From positions 1 to 7,915 of the forward strand of contig DJDD01000142.1 in assembly GCA_002430925.1 (NCBI GenBank): a DNA stretch of 7,915 nt. Reading direction: 5' to 3'. The stretch's first letter is position 1, and each line of letters opens with the position of its first letter. Below are positions 5,593 through 7,915 of the stretch, in pieces. The translations under genes and the position numbers were made by a program. The DNA is from Flavobacteriales bacterium UBA5933 (GTDB lineage: Bacteria; Bacteroidota; Bacteroidia; Flavobacteriales; Weeksellaceae). The notes below the pieces were generated by a model. That model was given only the letters and a program-made list of their open reading frames with translations, was not told the origin of the DNA and did not search any database.

Positions 5593-6329
5593 TTTACAAT
5601 TTCTTTTCTAAAAATTATAGAGATAATGATATATAATAATATAACCAATGGAATTGCACTTACTTGTAGTAAAGCAATTAATATTAATGTTATAATTAAA
5701 AATATATATTTATAATAATTCTCTTTCCAACCTAATCCTTTAAATTTTAGGGCAAATAAAGGTAAATCAATAATTAATAATATACTAAAAACTATAGAAA
5801 TAAGTATCAATAAAAATGGATCTATTTCACTATTTATTATTTGACCTTTTGTATAATAAATTGAAAAAATTGAGAAAATAAAAAGTGTATTTGATGGTGT
5901 TGCTAATCCTTTAAAATAGGTAGCTTGGTCCTCATCTAAATTAAACTTAGCCAAACGTAATGCAGAAAATGCAGGAACAAGAAAAGCAAATAATGAAATA
6001 GCTGCTATTTTTAAATTTTCATTTTCATAAATAAAGTTGGTAGAAAGATGATTAAAAATTTCAAACAGCATCAATCCAGGAACAACGCCAAATGAAATAC
6101 AGTCTGCCAAAGAATCAAGTTCTTTACCTATAGGACTTCCAATTTTCATTAATCGAGCAACCATTCCATCTAAGAAATCAGCAATTAAAGAGATAACCAT
6201 TAATATTAAGACAATTGTAATTGTTGTGGGTGAAACATTTCCATTACTAGAAATAAGAAATATTGAAGATAAAACTCCACAAGAAAGGTTAAGAAGGGTA
6301 AGTAAATTTGGTATTGTTATTAATTTCAT
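5589..6329 (-). CDS. pssA: CDP-diacylglycerol-serine O-phosphatidyltransferase (CDP-alcohol phosphatidyltransferase family)
   Basis: The 246-residue integral inner-membrane protein has the complete CDP-alcohol phosphotransferase signature DG(x2)AR(x8)G(x3)D(x3)D. Its elements are D51, D54-G55, A58-R59, G68, D72 and D76. About seven or eight hydrophobic segments are visible (roughly 8-27, 35-50, 78-93, 107-125, 145-158, 170-190 and 208-240). The N-terminus MKLITIPNLLTLLNLSCG, together with FSALRLAKFN (121-130), is the pattern of type II phosphatidylserine synthases. These use CDP-diacylglycerol and serine to make phosphatidylserine, the precursor of phosphatidylethanolamine, a major membrane lipid in this phylum. 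Related alcohol substrates cannot be fully excluded. ATG 6329 is the natural start. It is first in the operon, with a candidate promoter 18 bp upstream, and its TGA overlaps the start of the exonuclease gene. Confidence 0.88.
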   Translation of the reverse strand: MKLITIPNLLTLLNLSCGVLSSIFLISSNGNVSPTTITIVLILMVISLIADFLDGMVARLMKIGSPIGKELDSLADCISFGVVPGLMLFEIFNHLSTNFIYENENLKIAAISLFAFLVPAFSALRLAKFNLDEDQATYFKGLATPSNTLFIFSIFSIYYTKGQIINSEIDPFLLILISIVFSILLIIDLPLFALKFKGLGWKENYYKYIFLIITLILIALLQVSAIPLVILLYIIISIIFRKEIVK

Positions 6330-6346
6330 AAATCAATTTTTCTAAA

Positions 6347-6354
6347 CAAAAATA
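6347..6354 (-). promoter_or_regulatory. Candidate -7 box for the pssA operon
   Basis: On the - strand this is TATTTTTG, an exact match to the Bacteroidota -7 consensus TAnnTTTG. It lies 18 bp upstream of the start codon at 6329, implying a leader of about 10-15 bases. No well-spaced TTG -33 box is visible (the nearest, at 6388-6390, is 33 bp away), so the call is tentative in such A/T-rich sequence. Confidence 0.4.
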
Positions 6355-6399
6355 CAAACAAATATTAATCCTTATCCTCTTTAAATACAATAAAACAGC

Positions 6400-6407
6400 T
6401 ATTTTTG
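6400..6407 (+). promoter_or_regulatory. Candidate -7 box for the PorV/PorQ-family gene
   Basis: TATTTTTG matches the Bacteroidota -7 consensus TAnnTTTG and lies 27 bp before the proposed TTG start at 6435. A transcript from it would begin near 6412-6415 and give a leader of about 20 bases. No clear -33 TTG box was found at the usual distance. If it is real, any start codon at 6405 is excluded because it would lie inside the promoter. Confidence 0.42.
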
Positions 6408-6434
6408 TGTTTTTATACTCGTAATCAAATTATT

Positions 6435-7535
6435 TTGAAAAAATCTATTTTCTTTTTATCATTTATCACAAGTCAATTTGTATTCTCACAAGCAGTTAGA
6501 AAATATTCTAATGAATTTTTGAATATTGGTGCAGATGCACGTTCTTTTGCAATGGGAAACGCAGTTGTTGCAAATATTGGTAATGCGAATGCAGCATATT
6601 GGAATCCTGCAGGATTAACTGAAGTGAATTACGATTGGGAAGCTGCTGCGATGCACGCAGAATATTTTCAATCCATCGCAAAATTTGATTATGCTGCTGT
6701 TGCAATTCCTCTTAGAGAAAGTAATTCTACCATTGCATTTTCTTTGATGCGCTTTGGGGTTGATGATATTTTAAATACCACAGAATTAATAGATAAACAA
6801 GGAAATGTTAATTACGATAAGATATCAAAATTCTCAACAGCAGATTATGCTTTAACAATGTCTTACGCTGGAAATGTTTTCAATAACAAAAATATACAAT
6901 TTGGTGCTAACGCAAAATTTGTATACAGACATATAGGTAAGTTTGCACAAGGTCTTGGTTTTGGAATTGATTTAGGTTTGCAATACCGTACAGATAATCA
7001 AATGTATTTTGGAGTTATGGCAAGAAACATAACTACAACTTTTAATGCATGGACAATTAATAAAAACAAAGTTAAAGAAATAGAAGTTGATGATCCAAGC
7101 GTGGAAGGTGATCCTACAATTTTGAATGATTTACCTGCTGAAAATATAGAGCTTACATTACCGAAAATACAGTTTGGTATTGGTAAAAAATATGATTTCA
7201 ATGATAGAGTTTCTCTTCTTGGAGAAATAGATATGAATGTTGAATTTCAACAAACGAACTCAATTATTTCTGGAAATGGATTTTCTATTTCTCCACAAAT
7301 TGGTTTTGAATTATCGTATGATGAAATGATTTTTTTACGAGGAGGATTTAATAATGCTCAAAAAGTTGAACAGTTTGATGGAAAACAAAAAACACAAGTT
7401 CAACCTAACGCAGGTGTTGGATTCAAGTATAAAGGAATTTCAATTGATTATGCTTTAACAAATTTCGGAAATAGTGGATTAGGTTTATACTCAAACATTT
7501 TCTCTGTTCGTTTCGAGATGGATAAGTGGAGATAA
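6435..7535 (+). CDS. PorV/PorQ-family outer-membrane beta-barrel protein, TTG start
   Basis: The 366-residue protein begins with a signal peptide, MKKSIFFLSFITSQFVFS, with cleavage expected after Ser18 before Gln, if translation starts at TTG 6435. No ATG lies nearby, and the earlier in-frame TTG at 6405 overlaps the promoter box and would spoil the signal. The mature N-terminus has the family hallmarks FLNIGADARSFAMGNAVVA (28-46) and AAYWNPAGL (53-61). A long series of amphipathic beta strands follows to the C-terminus (IFSVRFEMDKW), as in FadL-like barrels. PorV shuttles cargo in the type IX secretion system and PorQ has a related role. This paralogue is not flanked by porU or other Por genes, so its function is open. 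It is transcribed divergently from pssA and is convergent with the sulfurtransferase gene. Confidence 0.85.
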   Translation: MKKSIFFLSFITSQFVFSQAVRKYSNEFLNIGADARSFAMGNAVVANIGNANAAYWNPAGLTEVNYDWEAAAMHAEYFQSIAKFDYAAVAIPLRESNSTIAFSLMRFGVDDILNTTELIDKQGNVNYDKISKFSTADYALTMSYAGNVFNNKNIQFGANAKFVYRHIGKFAQGLGFGIDLGLQYRTDNQMYFGVMARNITTTFNAWTINKNKVKEIEVDDPSVEGDPTILNDLPAENIELTLPKIQFGIGKKYDFNDRVSLLGEIDMNVEFQQTNSIISGNGFSISPQIGFELSYDEMIFLRGGFNNAQKVEQFDGKQKTQVQPNAGVGFKYKGISIDYALTNFGNSGLGLYSNIFSVRFEMDKWR

Positions 7536-7571
7536 CCATTTATAATTCACAACTTATTTTTCTAATTATAC

Positions 7572-7697
7572 TTGGGCGTTTCCTTTCAGGTCAGGCTTTT
7601 CGTTGCAATCTTTTTATTGGTAATTTATTTTTTTTCTGATGAAAATTTATAAAAAGAATTACCAATAAAAAAGGATTTACACTTCAATCCTTAACGC
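7572..7697 (+). repeat. Composite palindromic intergenic repeat, copy 2
   Basis: The order is TTGGGCG, a variable block containing CCTTTCAGGTCAGGCTTTTC, CAATCTTTTTAT (7606-7617), a self-complementary core, AAAAAAGGATTT (7667-7678), and a tail ACACTTCAATCCTTAACGC. The core is bounded by a perfect 15-bp inverted repeat, TTTTTATTGGTAATT (7611-7625) and its complement (7657-7671), with an AATC/GATT extension. The same framework occurs at 3417-3529 on the other strand with a different core. It begins 36 bp after the PorV/PorQ-family gene and may also act as its terminator. Confidence 0.75.
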
Positions 7698-7723
7698 AAA
7701 TACGAATAAAATAAAAACTATTC

Positions 7724-7746
7724 AATTCTTTATTTTATGAAGAATT
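7724..7746 (-). terminator. Weak hairpin, possible terminator of the sulfurtransferase gene
   Basis: A 7-bp inverted repeat, AATTCTT and AAGAATT, with a 9-base loop lies about 20 bp beyond the sulfurtransferase stop. On the - strand it is followed by a T-rich run (AGTTTTTATTTTATT), as expected of an intrinsic terminator. The stem is short and A/T-rich. Confidence 0.4.
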
Positions 7747-7761
7747 ATTTTTATGTTGTAA

Positions 7762-7783
7762 TTACCTATTTACTAATAGGTAA
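7762..7783. repeat. Inverted repeat across the sulfurtransferase stop codon
   Basis: A perfect 9-bp inverted repeat, TTACCTATT and AATAGGTAA, with a 4-base loop contains the TAG stop of the - strand gene (7766-7768). It could form an mRNA hairpin at the end of the message. No strong T-tract follows on either strand, so a terminator role is doubtful. Confidence 0.4.
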
Positions 7784-7915
7784 ATTTTCATCAGCTCCCC
7801 ATTCAGACCAAGAACCATCATAAACTTTTACTTTATCATAACCAATAAAATTTGCTGCCAAGGCTAGGATAGAAGCAGTAACACCAGATCCACAACTAAA
7901 AATATTTTCCTTTTC
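7766..7915 (-). CDS. C-terminal end of a 3-mercaptopyruvate/thiosulfate sulfurtransferase (SseA-like), N-terminus outside the window
   Basis: The last 49 residues and the TAG stop are present; the gene continues past the right edge. The fragment begins at the strand leading into the active-site loop and shows SCGSGVTA, where the Cys is the catalytic persulfide carrier. CGSGVTA is the loop seen in mercaptopyruvate sulfurtransferases, whereas classical rhodaneses have CRKGVTA. Downstream come a helix (SILALAANFIGY) and the terminal VYDGSWSEWGADENLPISK, the normal C-terminus of two-domain sulfurtransferases. It would be cytoplasmic and transfer sulfur from 3-mercaptopyruvate to thiols or cyanide. 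It is convergent with the PorV/PorQ-family gene. The family is secure; the preference for mercaptopyruvate is inferred from the loop. Confidence 0.9.
   Translation of the reverse strand, partial: EKENIFSCGSGVTASILALAANFIGYDKVKVYDGSWSEWGADENLPISK

Noticed and set aside
5270..5611. Open frame of 113 codons on the + strand opposite the exonuclease gene
   Set aside because: It is antisense to the conserved catalytic region of the exonuclease, and its Ser/Ile-rich translation is what antisense reading of such sequence gives.
6508..6705. Open frame on the - strand within the PorV/PorQ-family gene
   Set aside because: Gln/His-rich shadow of the conserved barrel sequence; no independent support.
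6998..7201. Second open frame on the - strand within the PorV/PorQ-family gene
   Set aside because: Shadow of the real gene with no start context or recognisable motif.
6405..7535. Canonical PorV of the type IX secretion system
   Set aside because: The sequence fits the broader PorV/PorQ family, but no porU or other secretion gene is adjacent, so naming it porV would be unsupported.

Overview
The window is about 30% G+C by eye, with A-rich leaders in place of Shine-Dalgarno sites and TAnnTTTG-type promoter boxes. It also carries a PorV/PorQ-family outer-membrane protein and signal peptides ending just before Gln. Together these point to a member of the Bacteroidota, most likely Flavobacteriaceae. 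Both ends cut through genes. The gene content is mostly ordinary chromosomal housekeeping; I see no phage, transposase, CRISPR or defence island.

Region 1 (1-2626, + strand) reads like one transcription unit. It holds the 3' end of an unrecognised gene, a GNAT N-acetyltransferase, a Nif3/YqfO-type dinuclear-metal protein and a coiled-coil protein of the 'C4 zinc-ribbon' family. The last three are separated by only 4 and 2 bp. Nif3 and the zinc-ribbon protein are commonly adjacent in bacteria, but here the partner has lost all its zinc-binding cysteines. A perfect 14-bp hairpin closes the unit and is shared with the convergent HAD phosphatase gene (2687-3355, - strand).

Region 2 (3356-4223) is a 339-bp divergent intergenic stretch holding a composite palindromic repeat, followed by a small secreted beta-barrel outer-membrane protein. 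A gapless 40-bp palindrome terminates this gene and overlaps the stop codon of the next, convergent gene.

Region 3 (4222-6329, - strand) is a tight operon transcribed pssA-like, then a DEDDh exonuclease, then a fumarylacetoacetase-family hydrolase, with an ATGA overlap and a 3-bp spacer. Its promoter region is shared divergently with a PorV/PorQ-family outer-membrane protein (6435-7535), which appears to start at a TTG codon.

Region 4 (7536-7915) carries a second copy of the repeat seen in region 2, in the opposite orientation. It is followed by the 3' end of a mercaptopyruvate-type sulfurtransferase gene on the - strand.

The most interesting non-genic signal is the pair of related composite repeats. 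They share conserved outer blocks and a conserved CAATCTTTTTAT / AAAAAAGGATTT frame, but enclose different self-complementary cores.
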